A stretch of DNA of 64,000 nucleotides from Amia ocellicauda (lineage: Eukaryota > Chordata > Actinopteri > Amiiformes > Amiidae). The stretch lies in NCBI RefSeq assembly GCF_036373705.1, contig NC_089853.1:2520001-2584000 (forward strand), in the 5' to 3' direction. The notes beneath the pieces were generated by a model. That model was not told where the DNA came from. It searched no databases and worked only from the letters and a program-made list of their open reading frames with translations. The first letter of the stretch is position 1. Each line of letters starts with the position of its first letter. Both the position numbers and the translations under genes were made by a program. Positions 14,290 through 25,500 of this stretch are shown here, one piece after another.

Positions 14290-14765
14290 TCTGTCGCAGG
14301 AGATCTCTGTGACACGGGAGAAAAGAGCGATATGACTATTGGACAGAGAGAAGGCCCGAGTAGGGTTCTACTCAGGATACTTCCTAGTGCCAAAGGAAGA
14401 TGGAGGATTCAGGCCCATTCTCGACCTGAGGGGCCTCAGGCCGCATGTTGACTGCACAGCATGTCCTCTAGTCTGTCCGGCCAGGCGACCCGTTCATGTC
14501 AGTTGACCTCAGGGACACCTACTTCCACATCCCCATCCTCCCAGCGCTTTGCCTTCCAGGGCCAAGCTTACGAGTTCTGCATGCTGCCGACATTTTCAAA
14601 ATGCATGGACACAGCGTTGGCTTCCCTCAGAGAGAAGGGGATAGGGATCCTGAACTACATGGACGAGTGGCTGGTGTGCGCAGACTCCAGGCTTCAGGCG
14701 GAGGAACACACAGCAGAGGTCATACGTCACGACTTGCCCCGACCTCCGGATTGAGAGCCTCTGGA
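14290..14765 (+). mobile_element. DIRS-type retrotransposon reverse transcriptase fragment
   Basis: Frames joined across small shifts give GYFLVPKEDGGFRPILDLRG (about 14379-14438), VDLRDTYFHIPI, FAFQGQAYEFCMLP, KCMDTALASLREKGIGILNY and DEWLVCADSRLQAEEHT. The FRPILDLRGL and LNYLDDWL..A.S..QA..HT patterns are typical of DIRS1-like (tyrosine-recombinase) retrotransposons. The catalytic LDD is changed to MDE here, so the active site is dead. Only about 0.5 kb remains. No recombinase or methyltransferase domain follows: the Tx1-like LINE begins directly after. Confidence 0.75.
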
Positions 14766-14792
14766 CCCTTCTCCCAGGTAGGAAAGCGCAGC

Positions 14793-16351
14793 ATGGCCCA
14801 GCGAACCGCCGGTGTGAGGCGCCATAATGTGGTGCGCTTCAGCCGTGAGGCTGGAGCGAGACCGCGGCCCTCACCCGGCTGGAGTTCAGCAGGTCCGTGC
14901 TGGGCCTGGGCTTTGCCCCTTCTGAGCTGAACTGCGTGGTTAAACTGCCTGGACCTAGGGACGTGTTTGAGGTAAGTTTTAAGAACCCTCAAGTGCTGGA
15001 GAGTTTTTGGAATCTATACAGAGAAAAAAAAGATAGTATGCCCCTGAGTGACTTTGTGGTCGATGCCCTGACTGATAGAGAGATTAAAATAGTAACTATC
15101 CAGTTTTATAATGAAGCAGTGGCAGAGTATGATGTAGAGGTATGGCTGAGGAGACACTGCGAGATCCTGTCTGAAAGCAGGAGAGTTAATGATGAGGACG
15201 GGGTCTGGACCGGTGCTCGGCGGTGGCAGGTGCGCCTGCAGGTGGAAGTGGCCGCCATCGGCGGAGTACGCCATCTGCCGAGCACCGTGGTACTAGGAGC
15301 AAATAGGGGTCTTGTCTTCTACCATGGCATGCCCAAATTATGCAGGAACTGCGGGGCCCTGGGTCATTTAGCCGCAGCCTGCACTGTTGTTAAGTGCAAG
15401 GTCTGCGGCGGAGAACATCTGACCAGGGCCTGCAAGCAGGAGAGGGCCTGCAACCTGTGCGGTGGGGGAGGGCATCTCTTCAGGAATTGTCCCTCCTCCT
15501 ATGCAAATAGGGCGCGGGCCCTCGGGGGTGGTGGAGAGAGAGAGAATCAAGTGGAGGCTCCTCCAAAGGTGATACCCCAAGATGGGTGTAGAGAGGAAAC
15601 AGTCCTCAGGAGTCTCATAGACTCCCTCTCTGACTCTGGGTCAGAAGTGGAGGCAGAGGGGGAGTGGACAGTGGTAGCGGGGAAGAGGAGGAGAGCAGAA
15701 AAGAGGAGCATGGGTAGGGGGGGTATGATGAATAAAAGGATCCACTCTGCAGATTCTCCCCCCCCTGCCAGCTCCTCCCCCGCTGCAGAGACCTCTCCCT
15801 CTAATTTCTACACGCCCCACTCTGACTCCGGAGAGGAGAGCAGTGGGCCTTCTCCACTGCCCCGAGTGGGCAGCCTGGTGGATGAGAGGCCCCCTAGAAA
15901 TAACATTCCTCCTGCCCCACAACTGAGACGCTCCCAGGGGAGGGGTCAGGTATGCCCTACCGGCAGTAGTGGGAGAGCCACAGGTCCTCAAGAGAGGAGA
16001 ATCGGCGCCAGTGTCCTTTCCCATAAAGACCTAAGGGACGTAATGGCAAGGTCACTGGCGCTGGGGGAGGAGGCCTGCGGCAGCAGACAGCCGGGAAGGG
16101 AGAGACCACCCCCTCCCCCACCATTAGTTAAAAGAACAACTAGCGGGGTCTACCCAGTTCTCTCTCCAGTTGTACACAAAGCCTCTGCCCTGCCATCTGC
16201 TCGTCGGGCCTCGGCCACAAAGGAACCAGGGAGAACCTCCAGCACCACGGGCCCTGAGCCCAGTGGAGTTTCGCCAGCCTTACCGGGTGGTGGGAGCCGA
16301 GCCCCCCCCATAGTCTTCCTAGAGGATCAAGTGGTGAGGCAAATGATTTAA
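14793..16351 (+). pseudogene. Tx1-like LINE ORF1 (zinc-knuckle nucleic-acid-binding protein), frameshifted near its start
   Basis: The first protein of a Tx1-clade non-LTR retrotransposon, which packages the element RNA. A likely original start is the ATG at 14793 (MAQRTAGVRRHNVVRF...). The frame then shifts near 14860 into the long frame that reads LTRLEFSRSVLGLGFAPSEL and runs to the stop at 16349-16351 (484 residues counted from the ATG at 14897). Three CCHC-type zinc knuckles are seen in a row: CRNCGALGHLAAAC, CKVCGGEHLTRAC and CNLCGGGGHLFRNC (about residues 148-200 of the long frame). The C-terminal half is Ser/Pro/Arg-rich and looks disordered. ORF2 begins about 70 bp downstream, the normal arrangement. 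Neither neighbouring gene shares its GC-rich codon use. Confidence 0.85.
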
Positions 16352-16419
16352 ATGATGGGTGCTAGCGCTAAGCTAGGTGAGGGAGAAGAGAGGAGTGGGG
16401 AAGAGAAAGGTTTCTTTAC

Positions 16420-19400
16420 ATGATTGTTACGGAGCGGGTAATTGCCCTCACAGCCATTATGGCATTAATTATTATATCAGTAAATGTGAGGAGCATTGCT
16501 GAGGTGAAAAAGAGGACCGATGTTTTAAACTCTCTGGCTGGTATGAAGGCGGATATCATCTGTTTGCAGGAGTGTGGCATCCCGTTCCAAAAGGAATATA
16601 AAGATCTCCGGGACACTTGGACCCTAGGAGAATCCTTCTGGTCGGGGTCCAATGTGTCCCGAGCGGACGGGATTGCCGTACTCCTGAAAAACCCCTTCAT
16701 AGAGGTAAAAGCATTTAAGGTTATAGAGGCGGGCAGACTGGCCAGCCTCGATTTTAAATACAAGGGGGCTGTATTGAGGCTGGTCAATGCCTATGCCCCC
16801 ACCAGCCAGAGAGAGAGAGTCCTCTTTCTCCCTCAGCTACGCCCGCTCCTGATCGGAACCTTACCAGTTATCGTTTCAGGTGATTTCAACTGTGCTCTGA
16901 GGGATGTAGACCGGAGTAAGCCCCGCAATGATAGATCCAGCAGGGACCTCGCTGCGTTCGTGGAGGACTTTGAACTCTGCGACGCAGGTCGGGACCTGGT
17001 CCCCTTGTTCACCTGGGTGAGTTCTTCTGGCTCCTCCTTCTCCAGGATAGATCTCGTCCTCCTCAGTAAGCCACTGGAGAGGACCGCCATGTCTTCGGAG
17101 GCGGTCTTCTTTTCAGACCACAGGCTCCTGACGACAGAGCACACGGGAGTCGGGGCCTGGGGTCTGGAAGCTCAACACCTCCCTGCTCGATGACCCTCGT
17201 GTTATTAAGACCTTTAGCAGATGCCTCGAGGAGTGGAGGACCCTGAAGGACCTTTTTGATTCTCCCATAGAGTGGTGGGAGATGGTGAAGAAAAGGACCA
17301 AGGGCTACTTCATTCAGCTGGGGAAACGGAAAGCTCGTGAGAGGCGGGCGAGATATTCCCATCTAAACGCCCGCCTCCAGCGCCTGAGTCTTTTACAGCT
17401 CAGAGACTTCGACCTAACTGAGGAGGTGGCTCAGGTCAAACTGAGTCTCTCCGCCCTCTATCGGGAGGAGCAAGAGAAGATCAAGGTCCTTTCCAGGGTC
17501 CGCATCATGGAGGACGATGAGAAATGCAGCCGCTTCTTCTTCAAGAAAACGAAGGAGAGGCAGCCTGCAATGTCCTCCATGATCGACTCCTCGGGGCAAG
17601 AGGTGGAGGGCAGAGAGGCTGTTGAGACAGTGGTGTGGGAGTTGTATGATCAGAAGGTGGTGGATCAAAATCTGATCCATCACTTTCTGTCCCTGTTGGA
17701 GTCCCGCAATGAGGGGGACGAGGAGGAGGAGGAGGAGGAGGATCCAGAGATCACCACCACTGAACTCTCCCAGGTGATAAAGAGTCTTAACTCTGGAAGG
17801 ACACCGGGTCCCGACGGGATCCCTGCTGAGTTCTATAAGATCTTTTGGGAGGTGCTTATAGAAGATCTGGCCCAGGTCTTGGGGTCGATGTACAGAGAGG
17901 GCAGATTGGCCCCTTCTATGAAGAAGAGTATCCTCTCCCTTCTTCACAAGAAGGGAGACCAAAAAGATCTGAGGAACTGGCGACCGGTCAGCCTCCTGTG
18001 CACCGACTACAAGATACTGGCCAAAGCACTGACGCTCCGGCTGCAGCGGCCACTCCCTCAAGTCGTGGGTCCTGACCAGGTCTGTGGTGCCCGGGGGAGA
18101 TCGGCGGCCGACAACGCCATGCTGCTCAGGGATGTCGTGGCTTACTCGAACGAGAGAGGGCTTCCCCTGGTCCTAATCAGCTTGGACCAGGAGAAAGCCT
18201 TCCATAGAGTGGGCCACGAATACCTGCAGCTCGTCATGGAGAGGATGGGTCTCGCTCTTGGCCTGAGGAAATGGGTTAAGATCATTTACAGCGGTCTAAG
18301 CAGCAGGGTCCTTGTGAACCGCCACCTGACCGAACCATTTCTGGTCAGGTCGGGGATCCGGCAGGGTTGTCCCCTGTCGGCCCTGCTGTACGTCCTCTGT
18401 CTGGAGCCGTTCATGCAGGCGATCCGCCGGGACGTCCGGGTGACAGGTTTCCATCTCCCGGGTTCCGGCGGAGAGCAACTGAAGGCCCTGGCCTACATGG
18501 ACGACGTGGCCATGGTTTGCACGGACGCTCCGTCCGTGGCCAGGGTCGAGGAACTGCTGGACAGCTTCTGCAGGGCGACGGGGGCCGCTGTCAACAAGGC
18601 CAAGAGCGAGGTCTACCTCTCCAGGGCATGGCCTGTCGGCCGGGGCCCGCCGACCGTGTTCCCTGTGAAGCCGTTTATCAAGGTTCTGGGGATCACGATC
18701 GACGGGACCAACACGGGCACCCGGAGCTGGGAGGAGGCCATATCTAAGGTCCAAAAGAAGATCCACGGCTGGAGCACAAGGACCTTGACGATGGCTGGTA
18801 AGGTGCTGGTCGTAAAGGCCATCCTCTTCCCGATACTCCTCTACGTAGGAATGATCTTCCCCCCAGACAAGGTCATCGCAAAATTAGTGACCCGAATTAT
18901 ATTTCGGTTTGTCTGGGGAAGCAAAATGGAGAGGCTGAAAAGAGTGCAGATGGTGAAGGGTACCCTGGATGGAGGCAGGGGGGTCCCGGACGTTGTGCGG
19001 CAGATAAAGGCGCAGGGGCTGGCCTATGTGGTCAAGAACATCCAGGCAGCAGCCTGAGACCATTCGGCCTCTGCGCAATGGATAACACCAGGCCGCACTC
19101 GTGGGATCCCCCGCCATTCTACAGAGCGCTCCGAGCCTTTGCGCTCGAAGTAGGCCTCCATAAAGTCGTGCTGGCCTCCTGGGATTATAAGACCATCTGT
19201 AGCCAGATGAGATCTACCCAGGAGACCAGCCGGATAGAAGATTTCCCTCCCGAAACCTGCCGGTTTATCTGGGCTAACGCTACGCACGTTTGCCTCACGA
19301 ATACGCAGAAAGATGTCTCCTGGATGGCTGTGAGTCGTGTGTCTCCCCACCCGAGTGTTCATGCACAGAAGGGGCATAGCTCCTTATGACACCTGCCCCT

Positions 19401-19792
19401 ATAAGGGTTGCCTGGGGAAGGAGACGGAGGCTCACATCTTTAGAGAGTGCCCCTCCGCCTACAGGGTCTGGCTCCTGTTTTCTCCGTTCCTCCACAGGTT
19501 TGCCGTTCCTGCGCGGGCGACCGCCCAGCAGATCTTATACGGTCCTGCCAGGGGATTAACATCTTCCACCCTGAGGTGCTGGTGGCGTGTCGTCTGCGCA
19601 GTGAAGCAGGCCCTGTGGGAGGGACAGAATATCTGTCTATTCAATAAGCAGGAGCTGGACCCGATTGTCATCGCGCAGAGGGGCATGGTGCTCGTGAGGG
19701 ACTACGTCAATCTGGAGGTCCATCAGAGGGGCAAGGAGGAAGCCTATAAGAACTGGCATATACAAGATCTGGGGGAGCTCAGGATCCCATGA
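16420..19792 (+). pseudogene. Tx1-like LINE ORF2 (endonuclease-reverse transcriptase), frameshifted
   Basis: The replication polyprotein of the same LINE. The apurinic-type endonuclease covers 16420-17150 (IISVNVRSI, DIICLQECGI, VSGDFNCALRDVDRSK, and SDHRLL at the end). A frameshift around 17140-17160 leads to the reverse transcriptase frame, open to 19057, with NSGRTPGPDGIPAEFYK, LHKKGD..DLRNWRPVSLL, SLDQEKAFHRVGH, GIRQGCPLSALLY and AYMDDVAMVC. A stop at 19055-19057 and two more frame changes (about 19078 and 19337) follow. The C-terminal domain includes CPYKGCLGKETEAHIFRECP, a Cys/His zinc-knuckle-like motif usual at the end of Tx1/L1-group ORF2. At least three breaks make it a pseudogene, although it is nearly full length. 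The palm motif is YMDD. Confidence 0.9.
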
Positions 19793-20359
19793 TGGGACCC
19801 ACCTCCGGGGACGGTCAGTTCCCCCTGCTGGAGCCCGAGTCCAAGATCTTTTAACCATTTTAAGAATTATTGTTTTTAAAATGATTTTTAAAAATTAATC
19901 TTTTTTAACTGTTTTTAAAGATTTAGTTGTTTTTAAATCACTAATTGTTTAGGGTTTTTTTGGTTTAGTTTTGTTCTATTTTTTTGTCAAATACATTGTC
20001 CGTTTTGGATTTAATTTTAAATGCATTGGACCGTTTTTGTTTGTTTTTTATTTTTACCTTTTTAATTGTTTTTTTATTTTGTCCAGTGCATTTTCAGTTA
20101 TTTTCAATGTATTTGACTTTTATGTTGGTAGCAGTTTTGCTTTAATCACATTTGTTTTGTTGTTTTGTGCACTAGTTTATTTGAAATTAAGTATTTTATT
20201 TTCGTTAAATCACAAAGATTTTAAAAATTTTAATTGATCTTAAGAATTGTATTTAAAAAAAAAGTTTTTAATCATAAGTATTAAAAATCTGAATTGTTTT
20301 TATTTGTTAAATGTAAAATACTCCAAACAATAAAACAGTATTTTAAAGGGTTATTATCA

Positions 20360-20611
20360 TAACCCCGGTTCCCTGAAAAAGAAAGATAGCCATCACCCTT
20401 CAGGGGTCGCTCCACCAGACGGCCTTCATGATGAAGAAATTGCACACTGCAGCTGTCAGGAAGAGACTTTTCACAGACACTGGGGGTGGGTCCTCCTCCT
20501 GCCAGCAGGGCCCCTATTGGGCAGCTTTGGTCCAAGCTTTAACTGATTGACGAGTCAGAAGGCTCTTCCCATTTGGTAATGGCTGTCTTTCTTTTTTAGG
20601 GAACCGTTACT
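20360..20611. mobile_element. Small element with imperfect terminal inverted repeats
   Basis: The left end TAACCCCGGTTCCCTGAAAA, continuing AAGAAAGATAGCCAT, matches the reverse complement of the right end, which reads ATGGCTGTCTTTC and then TTTTTTAGGGAACCGTTACT. That gives arms of about 35 bp around a 180 bp unique core. It looks like a MITE or another non-autonomous element. The family is not assigned; no open frame of note. Confidence 0.5.
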
Positions 20612-21689
20612 GTTAAAACATCTTCGCTTAGTTCCAAACAAAGTTTAAGGGTAGGCATTTAACACTGGTGGATTGGGACCCTTTTGTATATATTCATCTC
20701 TTCCCAGTCAATCTTTTGGCATAAGAATTATAAGAGCAATCGGGTAAATAAATATTATTGAAACTGAGCGTTTTAGTCCCACGTGAAAGAATTAGCGAAA
20801 CATTTATTTGATCTTGTTGAACTATATTTGTTTTAACTGTGTCAACCTAAATAGTAATCACTGTTAAGACCACCTGACACTGAACCTCACTGGCCCTGGT
20901 GCTTCTGTTAGTACAGCTGGCTTCAAGAGAGACGTGTCACAGGGAGTGACTGTTTAGGTAAAACAAAAAGACACAAACATTTAAATACTGCACATCACAG
21001 AACATTTATTGCACTTACATACACTGTACATGTTGAAGAAATAGATTTAGTAATAAATACAAATGTAAATATTGCACTGCATACATTGAAATAACAGTAA
21101 TAACTAATAGCTTAGTTTAGCTAAGCTTAATAACTAACAGTTTAGGTAACAAACACCCACACCAAAAATACTCAGTACTGAAAATAATATATTGCACTTG
21201 CACTATATATATATACACAGTATATGCCTATTTTCTTTATATGGTGCAATGTATTTTGCAGGTAGCAACTAATGCATTTTTTAAATATTAATACTTCCAC
21301 TTCAAAACATTACTTGGAAAGCAGCTTGAAGTGGAAGGAGTTAGGAATAACCTCTACAGTCTGTGATAAGATTTCAGACGGCTGGTTCAAACAGCAGAAT
21401 AACCCACATAGCCCTCCCAACTGTAAGGTCTCTGGGAGTCCACACTTGCACCTGTGAGCTGTGTGTCCCAGAGGGCCATTTGAGTACCCAGAGCTATAGT
21501 GCCAGAGCCTGTTACTGACAAAGAACAAATCACTTCACAACCCTGACATGGCCTTTATCCTACTGTTTGGATAAGGAGAATGATTCTGTACATTTAATGC
21601 TTCTGCAAAGCTTTCCGGTGCTTGAGATCCATGAAAAAGCAATATACTGGCAAAGGAGAAGAGTTTCCACAATTTACATTATATAGGCA
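20612..21689. other. Intergenic, nothing recognised
   Basis: AT-rich DNA between the small inverted-repeat element and the Tc1 copy. No gene, RNA or repeat end recognised. Confidence 0.5.
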
Positions 21690-21691
21690 TA

Positions 21692-22588
21692 CACCAATCA
21701 GCCATAACATTATGACCACTGACAGGTGACGTGAATAACACTGATAATCTCGTTATCATGGCACCTGTCAGTGTGTGGGATATATTAGCCAGCAAGTGAA
21801 CATTTTGTCCTCAAAGTTGATGTGTTAGAAGCAGGAAAAATGGGCAGCGTAAGGATCTGAGCGACTTTGACAAGGGCCAAATTGTGATGGCTAGACGACT
21901 GGGTCAGAGCATCTCCAAAACTGCAGCTCTTGTGGGGTGTTCCCGGTCTACAGTGGTCAGTACCTATCAAAAGTGCTCCAAGGAAGGAAAAGCAGTGAAC
22001 CGGCAACAGGGTCATGGGCGGCCAAGGCTCACTGATGCACGTGGGGAGCAAAGGCTGGACCATGTGGTCCGATCCAACAGACGAGCTACTATAGCTCAAA
22101 TTGCTGAAAAAGTGAATGTTGGTTCTGATAGAAAGGTGTCAGAACACACAGTGCATCGCAGTTTGTTGCATATGGGGCTGCGTAGCCGCAGACCAGTCAG
22201 GGTGCCCATGCTGACCCCTGTCCACTGTCGAAAGCGCCTACAATGGGCACGTGAGCATCATAACTGGACCACGGAGCAATGGAAGAAGGTGACCTGGTCT
22301 GATGAATCACAAGTTCAGGGTGTTGACTTGGCCTCCAAATTCCCCAGATCCCAATCCAATCGAGCACCTGTGGGATGTGCTGGACTAACAAGTCCGATCC
22401 ATGGAGGCCCCACCTCGTAACTTACAGGACTTAAAGGATCTGCTGCTAATGTCTTGGTGCCAGATACCACAGCACACCTTCAGAGCTCTAGTGGAGTCCA
22501 TGCCTCGACGGGTCAGGGCTGTTTTGGCGGCAAAAGGGGGACCACCATAATACTAGGCAGGTGGTCATAATGTTATGGCTGATCGGTG
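21692..22588 (+). mobile_element. Tc1-like DNA transposon, internally deleted
   Basis: Terminal inverted repeats of about 30 bp (CACCAATCAGCCATAACATT... at the left, ...AATGTTATGGCTGATCGGTG at the right) are flanked by TA (21690-21691 and 22589-22590), the Tc1/mariner target duplication. The element is only 897 bp, so several hundred bases are missing from the middle. It has intact-looking ends and could once have been moved by a full-length relative. Confidence 0.93.
21840..22550 (+). pseudogene. Tc1-like transposase remnant
   Basis: Cut-and-paste transposase of the DD34E group. The ATG at 21840 is followed within a few codons by a one-base loss; the correct frame then reads [20 protein letters not shown] with the paired helix-turn-helix domain up to about 22200. 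The first catalytic Asp lies in VTWSDES (about 22300). Directly after it the sequence jumps, one frame off, to [18 protein letters not shown], which holds the catalytic Glu, and on to LVESMPRRVRAVLAAKGGPP. The segment with the second catalytic Asp is gone. The product cannot be active. Confidence 0.9.
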
Positions 22589-22590
22589 TA

Positions 22591-25500
22591 CATGTTTTGG
22601 TTCTGATATATATTCTTCACTGCACTGATATTTTAGTAACAACTTAAATTTAGTTAAGTGTTTACTAAGTGTTGAGTATTTTTATTTTAAATGAGCAGTG
22701 ATCAATACCTGCAGAGTTTTGACCATACACTGCTGTGAGAGAATAAAGATCAGATAAGGAATTAATTAAATTCCAAATTTTGTACTGAGGTTTTAGTATT
22801 GTGGTTTAACCAAGGAGAACTTAGTCATGCAGTGCTGCTACACACAATGCTTATGCAGACAGAAACTAGTCAAATGAAACAGATTTAATCAGAACTACAG
22901 AGCTCATGAGAAAGGAAATCTGTGCTGTGTTCAGTGAAAATAAGGTACAGTAGCTCATTAGCTAGCAATAGTCTATATCTGAATTAGGTCAAAATACAAG
23001 AACTATGGTACAGCGTTATTGGGTTTGTCTCTGTTGTCATTGTTTTCCCTCAACTTTTCTTACAACCGAGTGGAGTTGGATTTTGCAGCAGCTGCGAAGT
23101 ACTAGTGAGTACAATCACAAACTTCTTAATTTCTAATGAAGAGATTTTGCAAGTAATTTACAAGAGTGAGTGAGTAATGCGAGTAACTGGATGAATAGAA
23201 AAAGAGTACTGATAATGTCATGTTCTACACTAAATAGAAAACACATATGCAGCCTTTTATGTAAGCATTCAACACAACATGAGGAGAAATGTATATTAAG
23301 TTTTTTTGTTGTACCACACATTAGTAATCTTGTAGGGGTTTATTTATGTGTATCAGAAACTACTATAAAACCTGCATTGAAAGTATATTTTTTCAATACT
23401 ACAATGCAGGCAAAACACAAAAACAGACCATCAGCTTATTGAATATGTTTTGATTGTATGCTTTGGTCAAATACCTGTTTTAGGAAGCAGGCAAAATGTT
23501 ATGGAAAGCAGCACTGCTTGCTGATCTTATACACAACCTAAACAGCAAACATGCAGGGAGCACTGGCCAATAACACATTTCTGTAAGGCTTCCATTTGAA
23601 GTATAATATTAATATGCAAGTTGCCAAGGAAACTACATATTTTTTTCTCAAGAAATCCTTCAATAGAATCTGTGATGTAGTGCAGTAAAGAGCCCTTGTT
23701 TAAAGTACAGAGCACCTGATGACAACAGTTTAAATGAGTAATGTTGGCAAATATAAACAGGAACAATAAGAGACACCCCTTTTTCCAAGAAACCATGACG
23801 AAAGCAGTTTTTGAGTGCTTGCATGAGTCACAAAGAAGAGGCATGAATAAATTACGATTTGCCTTGACCCCTGCTCCCCAATCTAGGTTTTAAACTATGA
23901 TCAGAGTGAAGATATTGAAATAAGGTGTTATTTGCAACATGTATAAATAACTTGCCCTTCACGCTATTAAATCTATGCATATTTAAAGTGGTTTTTTTTT
24001 TTAATGGCATTTCAATTCAGGCAAGATCACTAAACATGTTGTGGTTGATTACTGGGTCATAAAATAAGAGTTATGACCAGTTTCGGGGGAGGGGGGAGGG
24101 ACGCAGGCTCTAGGGTGCTTGTGTTACCTTATTAATGATGCAGTGGATAGTGCACACGAATGCAGATTATGTGGTTTGCAGAAAGGGGCTATGGCTCATC
24201 CTTTTTCCTGGCAGAGAGGGAAAGCTATGGGTCTGCTGTGTTTCTTGTTTTGGAGAAGACTGGAAGAACATTGCAAATTTAATGAATCAGTGAAAGACAA
24301 GCTTTTGCTTAAACAAAACAAAAACAGAATAACAAAAACTTTTTAATTATCATACAGAACCTGCAGGTAAACATATAAAATGTAGTAACTGGAGATATTG
24401 GCTCTTTTAATAATTTTTGATAGTCTGTGCTTCTGGCTCCACCTTATACTAAACTGGTGTATACTATGATTCTTATGTAAGAGCTCAGACATGTAATCCC
24501 AAGTTACATATTTCAAATTGGTCAACATAGCCTAATTGTCATAATATTGCCTTCAGCCTTTCAATTTAAGTCACCAGTAACTTAAACTTGAATTAGAATA
24601 ATGTACAATTTATTGATTCAATGTATAAACTAAACTCTTTTAGTTTATGAGTTAATTACTAGTTATAAATGTTTGGTTTATGTCATAATATACTGGTATA
24701 TTTTATATGAAATAGATTTTTACAATTGAAAGAATAAATATACATTCTGCTTAAGCGATGTTCTATTACTTTTTAAATATTATTATATTAATAATATAAA
24801 GTATTTGGGCTCTAAATAATATTAGTACTGTACAATTGTGTACCAATGCCATGTCAGATAGTAGGGAACATTGTGTGTGCAATTCCTTCTATCAGGCTTT
24901 CATCCAAATATTGGTATATGTATATGTTTTATGTGGCACCATTAATCTAGTCCAATTAATCTCTGTTCACTATTTGCATTTTTAAAGGTTGTGCACAGTC
25001 CTCTGATGGCTTATATTGACATTCTGTTGGAAACAAATCAACGTGAAAAAGTCCAGACTCAAAACCTGACTGTAATCCCCGTACGTAATGCTCTTTAGAT
25101 TTGTATATGATATCATTAAATGTGTTGAGGCCTGCTCTGAGTGTTCCTGTTGTAACACATCAATTCAAACAAATCTAAAAGCAGGGAAATGCAAGCTCGA
25201 TTTAAAAAAAAGAAAAAAGCACAACCACACAGAACTTAAAAATATCAAATAAAGACCCTCGAAAATGACACACTTCTGAAATATTTATTGCTATGACAAC
25301 TACAAAACTTTCTGTCCCCAACATATAATTGCAACAAACTGCGGTAATGCCAGTGTTGTTCTAGCAGCAACTTAAAAACTGCTTACTATTTCATAGGCAC
25401 ACATCCCACCCTGTAATCCATTTTCACTGAACTCATCTGCCCACTGAAAACCACTGCGGCTCGAAGCTCATGTCATCTGACAGGCCTGCAATTAGAATGT

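Larger units (their letters stand above)
14770..20340 (+). mobile_element. Tx1-like non-LTR retrotransposon, nearly full length
   Basis: Holds ORF1 (14793-16351), ORF2 (16420-19792) and an AT-rich 3' tail of about 0.5 kb with many TTTTTAAA words up to about 20340. The coding part is GC-rich, in sharp contrast to the flanks. Exact ends and target-site duplication could not be fixed. The 5' edge lies between the end of the DIRS fragment (about 14765) and the ORF1 ATG. Confidence 0.7.

Noticed and set aside
17414..18766. Minus-strand frames of 215 and 156 codons
   Set aside because: Antisense to the Tx1-like reverse transcriptase and explained by its codon bias.
20501..20514. CTCF-like CCAGCAGGGCCCC
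   Set aside because: It fails the core at several positions after CCAGCAGG.
24085..24100. G-rich run as a G-quadruplex
   Set aside because: GGGGGAGGGGGGAGGG has only three separated G tracts of three or more, so a three-layer quadruplex needs a zero-length loop; weak evidence.
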